Shown here in pieces: positions 35,451 to 44,265 of a stretch of DNA of 64,000 bases (positions within the stretch are counted from its first letter, which is position 1; each line of letters opens with the position of its first letter). The DNA lies in the NCBI GenBank assembly GCA_045644765.1, contig JAZRHM010000013.1, forward strand, positions 86,046-150,045, given 5' to 3'. Position numbers and translations under genes: made by a program. The notes beneath the pieces were generated by a model. That model was not told the origin of the DNA. It ran no database searches and saw only the letters and a list, made by a program, of their open reading frames with translations. This stretch comes from JAFTYO01 sp045644765. Its GTDB lineage: Bacteria; Pseudomonadota; Alphaproteobacteria; RF32; CAG-239.

Positions 35451-35947
35451 TTATTTTCTCCTCTTAAAAAGTTTAATTTTTCTTTTAGAATTTTACGGGC
35501 ATTAAAAAGCCTAGATTTCACAGTTCCTTCAGGAACACCTAAACGTTTAGCAATATCTTCAATTGAGTATCCCTCAAACTCAAACAATATAATAACCTTT
35601 CTATGTTCTTTTGATAAAGAATCTACGGCTTTTAAAATAATTTTCTGTCGTTGCTTTTCATCTATGATAACATCAGGAGTGTTCTCATATGATAAATTTT
35701 CAACTATTGTATCATCAGAAACTTCTTTTAAACCTGTTTTAAAACTTTTAGAACGAAAGTAATCTCTACAAATATTGGCTGTAAGCATACAAATCCATTG
35801 CTTTAATTTTCCTTGTTCTTTATATTTAGGCAAATTTTGCCACGTTTTTATATAAACTTCTTGCTCAATATCTTCATTGTTACTTCCGGTTAGTTTACGG
35901 ATAACAGCTTTGATATATTTTTTATTTTGTTCAATAATATGTTTCAT
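35447..35947 (-). CDS. ECF-type RNA polymerase sigma factor
   Basis: 166 residues from the ATG at 35947, which overlaps the upstream stop as TAATG; an ATG four codons earlier (35959) is possible. Only sigma regions 2 (EDIEQEVYIKTWQNLPKY; KLKQWICMLTANICRDYF) and 4 (LSKEHRKVIILFEFEGYS; RLGVPEGTVKSRLFNARK) are present, as in ECF factors. It sits between a small single-TM protein and a Spy-like periplasmic protein, all overlapping, so it probably answers to an envelope signal and drives its own operon. Confidence 0.92.
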   Translation of the reverse strand: MKHIIEQNKKYIKAVIRKLTGSNNEDIEQEVYIKTWQNLPKYKEQGKLKQWICMLTANICRDYFRSKSFKTGLKEVSDDTIVENLSYENTPDVIIDEKQRQKIILKAVDSLSKEHRKVIILFEFEGYSIEDIAKRLGVPEGTVKSRLFNARKILKEKLNFLRGENK

Positions 35948-36195
35948 TAGCCAATCCATAACAATCCGTATTCATCCACAGGTAAGCCCATATCTTCAAT
36001 TATGGAACCGTTTGATGCGCTATACACTTCTTGTTCCCAAAAATCATAAATAGGAGTACTTTGTTTAACTGTTGCTGCAAAAACAAACAAACAGCAACAC
36101 ATGGCAACGCTGACTGACGTCAATATCCTGCGACGTTTTTTGCGCGCAAAATATAAAGGCTTAGCTTCTTGTATGAGTTTTGATATTTCTTCCAT
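35947..36195 (-). CDS. Small single-span membrane protein, putative anti-sigma factor
   Basis: 82 residues: a basic cytoplasmic segment (1-25, ending ARKKRRRILT), one membrane span (about 26-45, SVSVAMCCCLFVFAATV), and a ~37-residue periplasmic tail. The topology and size resemble CnrY, the anti-sigma factor of the CnrYXH metal-response system, although no sequence motif proves this. It is first in a three-gene operon and overlaps the sigma gene (TAATG). AAGGAG is seven bases before the ATG. Confidence 0.65.
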   Translation of the reverse strand: MEEISKLIQEAKPLYFARKKRRRILTSVSVAMCCCLFVFAATVKQSTPIYDFWEQEVYSASNGSIIEDMGLPVDEYGLLWIG

Positions 36196-36220
36196 AAAAT
36201 TTCTCCTTACATTATGCTAT

Positions 36221-36245
36221 AACGAAAAGATTTAACATAAGGTTC
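36221..36245 (-). promoter_or_regulatory. Candidate ECF-type (autoregulated) promoter
   Basis: On the minus strand GAAC (36245-36242) and CGTT (36224-36221) are 17 bases apart, the arrangement GAAC-N16/17-CGTT known for alphaproteobacterial ECF sigma factors. Transcription would begin close upstream of the first gene of the module. Confidence 0.5.
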
Positions 36246-36389
36246 ATTTTAAAATATTTTTTTTGAAACATATCTTTTTTTTACATAAAGATTTTGTTAA
36301 TAGCAAAATTTTTAGAGCTGTGTTGTTTTTAACTGCTATTAGCTGTGAAATTTGAGGTAAAAATAAGGTAGATAAGCTTGTTTCTTGAA

Positions 36390-36417
36390 TTGCAATTTTT
36401 ATTACTTGCTATATAGT
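36390..36417 (+). promoter_or_regulatory. Candidate promoter of ugd
   Basis: TTGCAA (36390-36395), 16 bases, TATAGT (36412-36417), 33 bases before the ugd ATG. Confidence 0.5.
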
Positions 36418-36449
36418 GACACATATTAAATAAAACAGCGAGGTAATAA

Positions 36450-37751
36450 ATGAAAATTGGTGTTGTCGGAACGGGTTATGTCGGTTTACCTACCGGAGTT
36501 GGCTTGGCAGAACTCGGAAATGAAGTTATATGTATTGATAAAGATGAGAATAAGATAAACGCTCTTAAAAACGGTAAACTTACAATTTTTGAAGATGGCC
36601 TACCCGAACTTTTTACAAAAAATGTCCAAGCAGAAAATATAAAATTTACAACTTCTATGCAAGAAGGTGTTGAAAATGCCGATATCGTGATTTTGGCAGT
36701 TGGCACACCTCCAAATCCGATAACTAAAGAAGCTGATATGAAGTATATTCATGCTGCCGCTGAAGAATTGGCTAATTACATAACAGGATATACAGTTATA
36801 GCAGTCAAATCTACAGTTCCGGTAAACACTGGTGATGAAGTGGAAAAAATCATTTTATCACAAAATCCCAAAGGTGAATTTGATGTTGTTTCCTTGCCTG
36901 AGTTTTTGCGTGAGGGTTTTGCCGTGCATGATTTTTTTAATCCCGACAGGATTATCGTCGGAGCAAACAGTGAGCGAGCAAAAGCTAAAATTGCCGAACT
37001 TTATCAACCTTTTGAGGCAAAAACTCCAATTTTATATGTCAAACGTCGTTCATCAGAAACGATTAAATATGCATCAAATGCTTTTTTAGCCATGAAGATT
37101 CAGTATATAAATGAAATGGCAGATTTTTGTGAAAAATCAGGTGCTGATGTTTATGAAGTTGCTACAGGTATGGGCTTAGATTCTCGAATTGGAAACAAGT
37201 TTTTAAATCCGGGACCCGGATATGGTGGTTTTTGTTTTCCCAAAGATACTAACGCTATGGCTTATATGGGACGGGTTAAAGGCGTTAATTTGTCTTTAAT
37301 TGAAGCCACTATAAGAGGTAATGACAAGCGTAAAATTCAGATGGCAAGACGTATTTTAGAAGAAGTTGCAGATATAAGAAAACCTGTAGTGGGTGTGTTA
37401 GGTGCCGCCTTCAAAGGTGGAACTGATGATTGTCGAGAATCTCCTGCTATGCAAATTATAGAAATCTTACTTGAAAAAGGAGCAAATGTACGCTTGTATG
37501 ATCCTGAAGCTCTTGGTAATGCTAAGGCCATATTATCAGATAAAGTATATTATGCAACCGATATGTATGATGCGTTAAATGGCGCTGATGTTATGGCTGT
37601 TTTAACTGAATGGGCAGATTTTAAAACAATTGATTTGGAAAAAGTAAAGTCATTGTTGAAAAATCCGAAAATTGTTGATTTAAGAAATTTGATTAATCGG
37701 ACAGAAGCCATAAATCTTGGTTTTGACATTAAAAGTATTGGAGTTATATGA
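36450..37751 (+). CDS. ugd: UDP-glucose 6-dehydrogenase
   Basis: 433 residues. NAD loop GTGYVGLPTGVGLAE at the start, the central dimer helix with KYASNAFLAMKIQYINE, and the catalytic Cys in GPGYGGFCFPKDTNAM near 255; VGVLGAAFKGGTDDCRESPA starts the second Rossmann domain. It oxidises UDP-glucose to UDP-glucuronate for surface polysaccharide or lipid A modification. GCGAGGTAATAA precedes the ATG. It overlaps the next gene by four bases, an unusual pairing with an iron exporter. Confidence 0.94.
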   Translation: MKIGVVGTGYVGLPTGVGLAELGNEVICIDKDENKINALKNGKLTIFEDGLPELFTKNVQAENIKFTTSMQEGVENADIVILAVGTPPNPITKEADMKYIHAAAEELANYITGYTVIAVKSTVPVNTGDEVEKIILSQNPKGEFDVVSLPEFLREGFAVHDFFNPDRIIVGANSERAKAKIAELYQPFEAKTPILYVKRRSSETIKYASNAFLAMKIQYINEMADFCEKSGADVYEVATGMGLDSRIGNKFLNPGPGYGGFCFPKDTNAMAYMGRVKGVNLSLIEATIRGNDKRKIQMARRILEEVADIRKPVVGVLGAAFKGGTDDCRESPAMQIIEILLEKGANVRLYDPEALGNAKAILSDKVYYATDMYDALNGADVMAVLTEWADFKTIDLEKVKSLLKNPKIVDLRNLINRTEAINLGFDIKSIGVI

Positions 37752-38638
37752 TGAAAAAGGACCAAAAATTTTCAGATAAAGCAAAAAGATTAATGATTGA
37801 ATTTCAAAGAGATGAAATAACAAGTTCATGTATATATTCATATTTTGCCGGAAGAGTTAAAAATAAAAAAGAACAAAAAACTCTAAAGCAAATAGCACAA
37901 GATGAAATGGCTCACGCAAATATTTGGCAACAATATACAAACATTGAAATAAAACCTAATATGTTTAAAGTGTGGTTTTATCGTATTTTGATTTATTTAT
38001 TGGGATATACTTTCGTAATAAAGCTTTTGGAAACACGTGAAGATTACGGAATTGTCTCTGTTAAACAACTTTCCGATGAAATTCCTGAAGTTAAAAAAAT
38101 TATTGCAGATGAAAAAAAGCATGAAAAAAAGCTTATAGAGATGCTTGATGAAGAGCGCCTTAACTATGTTGGTGCGATGGTTTTAGGTTTAAATGATGCT
38201 TTGGTAGAATTAACCGGAACAATTGCAGGTATGACCTTTGTCTTAGCTAATACCACTCTGATTGCGATGGCGGGTATTATAACCGGTGTCTCTGCAACAT
38301 TATCTATGGCGGCGTCAAACTATTTAGCTGAACGCGCAGATGGTAACCCAAATGCATTAAAAGCCAGTTTTTATACCGGAATTGCATATTTAATTACGGT
38401 TGTATGTTTGGTTTTACCATATTTGTTGTTTCCTACAGATATGTATGTCGCCTCTCTTATTTGTATGATTACAATAGTGGTCTGTTTAGTGTTTATATTT
38501 AACTATTATATTGGAGTTGTAAAATCAGAACCTTTCTTACCTAAATTTATTGAAATGTCTACCATCAGCTTATCTGTAGCTTTAATAGCATTTCTGATAG
38601 GTTGGGGAGCAAAAGCTTTTTTTAATCTTGATTTATAA
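37748..38638 (+). CDS. MbfA-like ferritin-domain/VIT1-CCC1 membrane transporter
   Basis: 296 residues. The N-terminal part (about 10-130) is ferritin-like with the metal ligands in FQRDEITSS, QDEMAHANIW and DEKKHEKKL. The C-terminal part (about 135-295) has about five membrane spans with the VIT1/CCC1 core GLNDALVELTGTIAGMTFVL and GVSATLSMAASNYLAERADG. This fusion is the layout of MbfA, an iron (and possibly manganese) exporter that protects against iron and peroxide in alphaproteobacteria. Two adjacent ATGs begin the gene, overlapping the ugd stop. No Irr/Fur box was identified. Confidence 0.88.
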   Translation: MMKKDQKFSDKAKRLMIEFQRDEITSSCIYSYFAGRVKNKKEQKTLKQIAQDEMAHANIWQQYTNIEIKPNMFKVWFYRILIYLLGYTFVIKLLETREDYGIVSVKQLSDEIPEVKKIIADEKKHEKKLIEMLDEERLNYVGAMVLGLNDALVELTGTIAGMTFVLANTTLIAMAGIITGVSATLSMAASNYLAERADGNPNALKASFYTGIAYLITVVCLVLPYLLFPTDMYVASLICMITIVVCLVFIFNYYIGVVKSEPFLPKFIEMSTISLSVALIAFLIGWGAKAFFNLDL

Positions 38639-38661
38639 AATTCTATATATTGGTTGCTCAT

Positions 38662-38699
38662 AAAAATACCTCAATATTTTCATTATTGAGGTATTTTTT
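38662..38699. terminator. Bidirectional terminator
   Basis: AAAATACCTCAATA and TATTGAGGTATTTT around a short loop, T-rich on both strands. Confidence 0.88.
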
Positions 38700-38720
38700 A
38701 TATCAACACATAGCAAATAA

Positions 38721-39656
38721 TTACCTACGAGCCTGATATTGATCTTTACTCGTTCCATGTGCTAAAGATGACTTTTCTTGAGCATTGGAATCTTGATTTT
38801 TAGTTTCAACTGCAGGCACACTGATTTTCGCTTGATTTTTAGAATTTTCAGAGGTAGCCTTACTTCTTACTTTTTCCAAATTATGCGCCACGACACCCAT
38901 ATCATGTGATTGCATCAAATTAGCAAACAATACGCGAGTATCATCTTTTAATATTTTGTATCCTGGCTTTTTTAAAGCTTCCATCAACTCTTCTTCTCGG
39001 CCTTTTTCTTTAACTCTTTTCATCAAAACATCCATCTGAGGAAGTGCTGTTTCAGAATCAATTTGCTTTCTATCTAATTGTTTAGCTATTCTCAATAACA
39101 ATTTTTCGGGTTGATTTGCCGCCCAATCGGCTTTGATTGTATCAAGGTCTTTTTCACGAGTTTCACGGTGAGATTTTTTAGCTTCTTCTTGCGAAATTAA
39201 ACCATTTTTCACCAAATTTGCAATTTCTGTACGTATAGCACTTGTTGTTGCCAATTTGACAGCAGCACCATCAGAATATCCTTTTTGTATAATATCTTTG
39301 GTTTTCTTATGAATGGTTTCAATAGCTACAGCATCGAATACGATTTTTTCTGCTACATCACTTGATAAAATATCAGACGGAGAAGGAATGGCTCTATTAT
39401 TCTCAATATCTCTACATTCATCTATTGTAAGATTATTGTCTGTTTTTGCTCTTTCCAAAATATCATCAGGAACGCGTCCGAAATATTCGTCCCTAATACG
39501 CTCAGGAACCTTCTTCCAAATATCAAACTTAGCCTGATGTTTTGTGGCAATTGCTGTCACTATACTATCAGCAACATCATTGGAAGCTAATTTACCGTAA
39601 TCTTCGGGATAATTCGCTTTCAAAAATACTAAAAAATCTGTTCCTATATCAGCCAT
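38721..39656 (-). CDS. Unknown charged cytoplasmic protein, 311 residues
   Basis: No signal peptide or membrane span. Rich in Lys, Asp and Glu with helical stretches (ADWAANQPEKLLLRIAKQL; RVKEKGREEELMEALKK). A degenerate C-terminal tail is rich in Ser, Lys and Gln. No family was recognised. It begins two bases behind the end of the 404-residue gene, with GGAAGGAG placed before its ATG, so the two are co-translated and may act together. A shared terminator ends the pair. Confidence 0.75.
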   Translation of the reverse strand: MADIGTDFLVFLKANYPEDYGKLASNDVADSIVTAIATKHQAKFDIWKKVPERIRDEYFGRVPDDILERAKTDNNLTIDECRDIENNRAIPSPSDILSSDVAEKIVFDAVAIETIHKKTKDIIQKGYSDGAAVKLATTSAIRTEIANLVKNGLISQEEAKKSHRETREKDLDTIKADWAANQPEKLLLRIAKQLDRKQIDSETALPQMDVLMKRVKEKGREEELMEALKKPGYKILKDDTRVLFANLMQSHDMGVVAHNLEKVRSKATSENSKNQAKISVPAVETKNQDSNAQEKSSLAHGTSKDQYQARR

Positions 39657-39658
39657 AT

Positions 39659-40873
39659 CTAGCTCCTTCCTTTATATTTTTCTAAAAGCGCATTATAACG
39701 CTCTTTCAGAGGAGAATTTTCATCGGTGTACAAAGCTTTGGTTTTTGCATCTTCTTTAATTATTACATCTTTTCCATCTTTATCTTTTGTTTTATATTCT
39801 CCGGTTATACCTAAACGAGCAGCTGTGCGTTTTTCCCTTTCTTCCATCTTATCAAGATGAGCTTTTTTCTGTTCGTCAGACATTCCTTCAAGCATTGCAG
39901 CTCTATATTCTTCTGTGGTTAAATCTTTTATATCTTTGCCATCTGCTTTAGCTTTTGCTTTAATTTTATCTTTAAGCTCTTTAATTTTTTTATCAGCGGC
40001 TTCTCTTTGTTCCTTTTGTTCAGCTGTTTTTTTAGCTTCTTCTTGTTTATCGGCATGTACTTTCAAGACAGATTGAATATTTTGCGGTAAAGTTTTAAAA
40101 TATTCTGCTTTTATGTCAATCGTCGGAGGATTTTTTAATACAATTCCTGAACCATCATTATATGTTTTTTTCTCACTCATTAAGGTTGCTGCCAATAACA
40201 TAGCCTTTTGCTTATCAGTTAATGAGTTACCAAATGACAGGTTTAAATTATTTTCCAAAGCATCTTTTACAATTCCCTTATACATTAACAATTCCGCATC
40301 ATTACTGATAGTAACACTTTTAGGAGAATTATATCGAACCTCTCCCAAACTCTTACCATCTTTTTCAAAAGAAAACGTAAATGCCTTTTCTGAGGTATCT
40401 TTTTCTGCATCATTTTTAAATGTCACATTATTTTCTTGAGCAAATTTGCTATAAAACTCACGCTTTGAATTTATCCAATCTGAATTATTTGGTGTATCAT
40501 TATGATGTTGATTATTTTCTTTGCCAGATCCATTAACTTCTAAATTTTCTTTTGCATCACCACCTGCTTCATCAATTTCTAAAGTATCATCATCTTTATC
40601 AGGGGTATCTTTTTTCTGATCATCTTTATTCTCTGCACTTGGAGGTGTGTTAGCTTCTTTTTCCGTAATAAGCTTATTTATCTCTATTAGAGCTTTTTTC
40701 AAACTTTCTTCACTATCAACAGAAAAACCTGACAAATCAATACCCATATCTTTTGCTTTTTTGTATTGTTCAGATGCATTAAATTGTTCAGCAAAGTCTA
40801 CACCTTTTGGTGAATTGCCGGTTTTTTTTCTGTTACCATACCTTTGATTAAATTTATCAATTTGGCTAGCCAT
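39659..40873 (-). CDS. Unknown charged protein with disordered linker, 404 residues
   Basis: Starts MASQIDKFNQRYGNRKKTG; no export signal. Residues about 75-135 are low-complexity (Asp/Lys/Asn/Glu), likely a flexible linker. The middle (about 140-250) may be globular (KAFTFSFEKDGKSLGEVRY; SLTDKQKAMLLAATLMSEKK), and about 260-340 forms a long charged helix. The function is unknown. TTGGAGGAAAACT precedes the ATG. It is first of a two-gene operon with the 311-residue protein. Confidence 0.75.
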   Translation of the reverse strand: MASQIDKFNQRYGNRKKTGNSPKGVDFAEQFNASEQYKKAKDMGIDLSGFSVDSEESLKKALIEINKLITEKEANTPPSAENKDDQKKDTPDKDDDTLEIDEAGGDAKENLEVNGSGKENNQHHNDTPNNSDWINSKREFYSKFAQENNVTFKNDAEKDTSEKAFTFSFEKDGKSLGEVRYNSPKSVTISNDAELLMYKGIVKDALENNLNLSFGNSLTDKQKAMLLAATLMSEKKTYNDGSGIVLKNPPTIDIKAEYFKTLPQNIQSVLKVHADKQEEAKKTAEQKEQREAADKKIKELKDKIKAKAKADGKDIKDLTTEEYRAAMLEGMSDEQKKAHLDKMEEREKRTAARLGITGEYKTKDKDGKDVIIKEDAKTKALYTDENSPLKERYNALLEKYKGRS

Positions 40874-40994
40874 AGTTTTCCTCCAATATATATTAGTAAC
40901 ATTATCATATTTTTTAAGTTTTGTCTAGAACTTTTTTCAAAAAAACGACTTATCGGTGAAGAAAAGTCGTTTTAAGTTCTGAATGATAGTTTTT

Positions 40995-43900
40995 TTAAGC
41001 AACTATTGCATCAAAAACAATTTCTTTGCCATCAATATTTTCTTTCGTTCCATCAATACAAGCTGTATTTATTTTAACGGCTAGAACTTGTTCGGCTATA
41101 TATTGCTGATTTTCGTTAAGAGCTTGCGCTAATTCAGAATCTGTTGTATTCCAGTTTAACACTATGCGATCTGAAATGTTAAAATCTTTATCTTTACGCA
41201 AAGTTTGAACCATACGAACAAAGTCTCTGGCAAAACCTTCTCTTTTAAGCTCATCAGTTATATTTGTGTCCAAACATATCACAGCTTTATTTTGTGCAAA
41301 TGAACGTCCGGCAACACCTTCTTTCATATCAAGACGAACTTCAAACAAGTCTGAAGTAAGAGTTTGCCCTGCAATACTTAATGTACCGTTATCATTTAAT
41401 GTCCAATTACCTTGTTTATATGCGGCCATAACCGGTCCCATCTCTTTACCGAGAGCTTTACCTAAAAGAGGAGTATACAAGTAAAGCTTTTTATCTGCAT
41501 ATGAACCTAAATTGTTATCAAACTTAACTTCTTTAACATTAAGCTCGTCTTTTACAATTTCTTGATAAGCAGAGCTTAAATCAGCTCCGACAAGCGTAAG
41601 GCTTGCCAATGGTAAACGGTTACGCAAGTTTTTCTCTTCACGAATAAATTTACCGGCTGAACAAAGCTCTTGCAAGAAATCCATCTCTTGAACAAGTTTT
41701 TCATCCATCTCAATTGATGATAATGTCGGATAATCTGTAAGATGAACAGATTCTTCACCAGTTAAGTTTTTGAAAATGTATTCTGATACAAATGGCATTA
41801 ATGGAGCCAAAATTTTACTCAAGTTAAGCAACACTGTGTAAAGAGTATCAAACGCCTGTTTATCGCCTTCCCAAAAACGATCACGTGTTCTGCGTATATA
41901 CCAGTTATTTAACACTTCCATAAAAGAAGTTGCTTCATTTGTAGCCATTGATACATCATATGTTTCAAGCCCATGTTTAACAGTGTTACACAGATGTTTG
42001 AGTTTTGATAATATGTAATTATCAATTGCTTCCGTTGATGAAGAAATTTCTTCTGCTTTATATTCTTCAGCATTTGCATAAAGCGTAAAGAAGTAAAAAG
42101 CATTCCATAATGGAATTAGTGTTGCTCGTGAAGCTTTTGCTATTTCTTTTCCCTCTTTATCAACGGCCAAATTTCCACCTTTTAGCACCGGAGAAGATAC
42201 CAAAAACCAACGAAGTGCCTCAGAACCTATATTCTCCAAAACCTCATTCGGATCAGGATAATTTTTCAGTCTTTTTGAAAGTTTTTGACCGCCTTCAGCC
42301 ATCAACAAACCTGTACAAATACAGTTTTTAAATGCCGGTTTATTGTGAAGTGCTGTTGATAAAACAGTTAAAGTATAGAACCAACCTCTGGTTTGATCCA
42401 TTGCTTCCACAATAAAATCTGCCGGAAAATGATTTTCAAACCATTCTTTATTTTCAAACGGATAATGCACTTGAGCATACGGCATAGAGCCTGATTCAAA
42501 CCAACAGTCGAAAACATCACTTACGCGACGCATCATTGTTTGTCCTGTCGGATCATCAGGGTTTTTGTATACAACATCATCAATATACGGTTTGTGTAAA
42601 TTTGTTACTTCAATACCGGTTTTTTCTTTAATTTCTTCTACCGAACCAAATACATCAACTCTTGGATATTTCGGATTATCAGATTTCCAAACCGGAATTG
42701 GCGTACCCCAAAATCTGTTTCTTGAAATTGACCAATCTCTTGCTCCTTCGAGCCATTTTCCGAAACGGCCATCTTTAATGTGCTCAGGCATCCAATTTAT
42801 TTGTTGATTGTTTTCAACCATTTGATCTCTAAAATCTGTTACCTTTACAAACCAAGAAGACATAGCTTTATAAATGAGCGGGGTATCTGTTCTCCAACAG
42901 AACGGATAAGAGTGGGTATATTGTTCTTTTTTAACCAATAATCCGTTAGCTTTTAGCCATTGCATAATTGGTTCGTTGGTTTCAAAAACTTGCATACCTT
43001 CATAATCTGCCACTTCAGACGTAAACTTACCGGCTTCATCAACCGGACAAATAACCGGAAAATGCTCATCATAAGCTCTGCAAGCATCAAAGTCATCTTG
43101 ACCAAAACCCGGAGCAATATGTACGATACCTGTCCCGTCCTCTGTAGACACAAACTCACCGCTTAACACTTTAAATGCGCCTTTTGATTTAAGGTGTTCA
43201 AAATATTTAAACATCGGCTCATAGCTCATACCGATTAAATCTGCACCGGTCATTGTTCCGACTTGTACAGCATTTTCAAGTTGTTTTTTATAACGACCAA
43301 GCAGTGCTTTTGCTAACACATATTTCTGACCATTTTCTTCCATGATGACATATTCTATATCTTTTCCAACTGCCAACATCAAGTTTGAGGGCAATGTCCA
43401 CGGAGTTGTTGTCCAAACCAAAATTTTCATACCGTTTTCAAGGGTGAACATAACAGTAATGGCATTATCTGTTTTATCCTGATATCCTTGGTTTACCTCA
43501 AAATTAGAAAGCGGAGTTTCTGCCGCCCAAGAATATGGCAAAACTCTGTAATCTTCATATACTAAACCTTTATCATAAAGTTGCTTGAAATTATTGATTA
43601 CACTTTCCATAAATGGCAAATCCATTGTTTTATAATCATTGTTAAAATCAACCCAACGTCCGATACGTTTGAACATATCTACCCAAATGCCTGAATATTT
43701 TAAAACATCGGCACGGCAAAAATCATTAAACTTTTCAACACCATATTGCTCAATTTGTTTACGACCGGAAACGCCTAATTGTTTTTCCGCAGACATCTCG
43801 GCAGGTAATCCGTGACAGTCCCATCCTAAGCGGCGTTCAACTTTCTTACCGTTCATAGTTTGAAAACGCGCAACAACGTCTTTGACGTATGATACCATAA

Positions 43901-44081
43901 TATGTCCGTAGTGAGGTGTTCCGTTAGCAAAAGGAGGGCCGTCATAAAAAACAAATTCTGCTGCTCCGTCACGATTTTTTACAGATTTTTCAAAAGTATT
44001 ATTTTCTTCCCAAAAATTTAAAATTTCTTTTTCAAGTTTAACAAAGTCAGGCTTTGCTGACACATTAGCATAATGTTTCAT
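40995..44081 (-). CDS. ileS: Isoleucyl-tRNA synthetase, eukaryote-like (type 2)
   Basis: 1028 residues, longer than the ~940-residue bacterial type. HIGH region PPFANGTPHYGHIM, KMSKS as KLSKRLKNYPDP, editing-domain signature TTPWTLPSN. KLSKRLKNYPDPNEVLE plus the lack of the bacterial C-terminal Cys4 zinc finger mark the eukaryote-like IleS2 class, some members of which resist mupirocin; that is family knowledge, not shown here. It charges tRNA-Ile. It lies behind a leader-peptide attenuator (44153-44197) and a second, nearer promoter (44107-44135). Confidence 0.95.
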   Translation of the reverse strand: MKHYANVSAKPDFVKLEKEILNFWEENNTFEKSVKNRDGAAEFVFYDGPPFANGTPHYGHIMVSYVKDVVARFQTMNGKKVERRLGWDCHGLPAEMSAEKQLGVSGRKQIEQYGVEKFNDFCRADVLKYSGIWVDMFKRIGRWVDFNNDYKTMDLPFMESVINNFKQLYDKGLVYEDYRVLPYSWAAETPLSNFEVNQGYQDKTDNAITVMFTLENGMKILVWTTTPWTLPSNLMLAVGKDIEYVIMEENGQKYVLAKALLGRYKKQLENAVQVGTMTGADLIGMSYEPMFKYFEHLKSKGAFKVLSGEFVSTEDGTGIVHIAPGFGQDDFDACRAYDEHFPVICPVDEAGKFTSEVADYEGMQVFETNEPIMQWLKANGLLVKKEQYTHSYPFCWRTDTPLIYKAMSSWFVKVTDFRDQMVENNQQINWMPEHIKDGRFGKWLEGARDWSISRNRFWGTPIPVWKSDNPKYPRVDVFGSVEEIKEKTGIEVTNLHKPYIDDVVYKNPDDPTGQTMMRRVSDVFDCWFESGSMPYAQVHYPFENKEWFENHFPADFIVEAMDQTRGWFYTLTVLSTALHNKPAFKNCICTGLLMAEGGQKLSKRLKNYPDPNEVLENIGSEALRWFLVSSPVLKGGNLAVDKEGKEIAKASRATLIPLWNAFYFFTLYANAEEYKAEEISSSTEAIDNYILSKLKHLCNTVKHGLETYDVSMATNEATSFMEVLNNWYIRRTRDRFWEGDKQAFDTLYTVLLNLSKILAPLMPFVSEYIFKNLTGEESVHLTDYPTLSSIEMDEKLVQEMDFLQELCSAGKFIREEKNLRNRLPLASLTLVGADLSSAYQEIVKDELNVKEVKFDNNLGSYADKKLYLYTPLLGKALGKEMGPVMAAYKQGNWTLNDNGTLSIAGQTLTSDLFEVRLDMKEGVAGRSFAQNKAVICLDTNITDELKREGFARDFVRMVQTLRKDKDFNISDRIVLNWNTTDSELAQALNENQQYIAEQVLAVKINTACIDGTKENIDGKEIVFDAIVA

Positions 44082-44106
44082 TTTTCTTTATCCGTTTATA
44101 TAATTG

Positions 44107-44135
44107 ATTAAAATTCTAGTAGTTATTAATGTCAA
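44107..44135 (-). promoter_or_regulatory. Downstream (constitutive) ileS promoter
   Basis: On the minus strand TTGACA (44135-44130), 17 bases, TTTAAT (44112-44107), about 25 bases before the ileS ATG. The -35 overlaps the T run of the attenuator. It would give a basal transcript that bypasses the leader. Confidence 0.5.
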
Positions 44136-44161
44136 AAAAAAGATGATCCCCCCTAGGGGAT
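44134..44161 (-). terminator. Attenuator terminator upstream of ileS
   Basis: On the minus strand ATCCCC-TAGG-GGGGAT (44161-44146), then CATC and T8 (44141-44134). The stop codon of the leader ORF is inside the hairpin loop region. A 12-base stretch at the leader start (AAAAAAAGATGA) can also pair with TCATCTTTTTTT over the T run. Confidence 0.65.
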
Positions 44162-44197
44162 AATAATGAAAGGAATGTATGTATAAAATAAATTCAT
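44153..44197 (-). CDS. ileS leader peptide MNLFYTYIPFIIIP
   Basis: A 14-codon ORF whose product has four isoleucines, three of them consecutive (ATT ATT ATC) and placed two codons before the stop. It is preceded by AAGAG eight bases upstream of the ATG. The stop TAG lies in a terminator hairpin that precedes the isoleucyl-tRNA synthetase gene. This is the arrangement expected of ribosome-mediated transcription attenuation: ribosomes waiting for Ile-tRNA would cover the 5' arm of the hairpin and let transcription continue. The sequence elements are directly visible; the mechanism is inference. Confidence 0.65.
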   Translation of the reverse strand: MNLFYTYIPFIIIP

Positions 44198-44234
44198 CTT
44201 TTTTTCTCTTTTACACAGTAAAAAAATCAAACTG

Positions 44235-44265
44235 AACTTAAGCTACAACATCTTTTATACTTCGT
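44235..44265 (-). promoter_or_regulatory. Distal ileS promoter (leader transcript)
   Basis: On the minus strand TTGACG, 17 bases, TAGCTT within about 44267-44239. Transcription would begin some 35 bases before the leader-peptide ATG. Confidence 0.4.
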
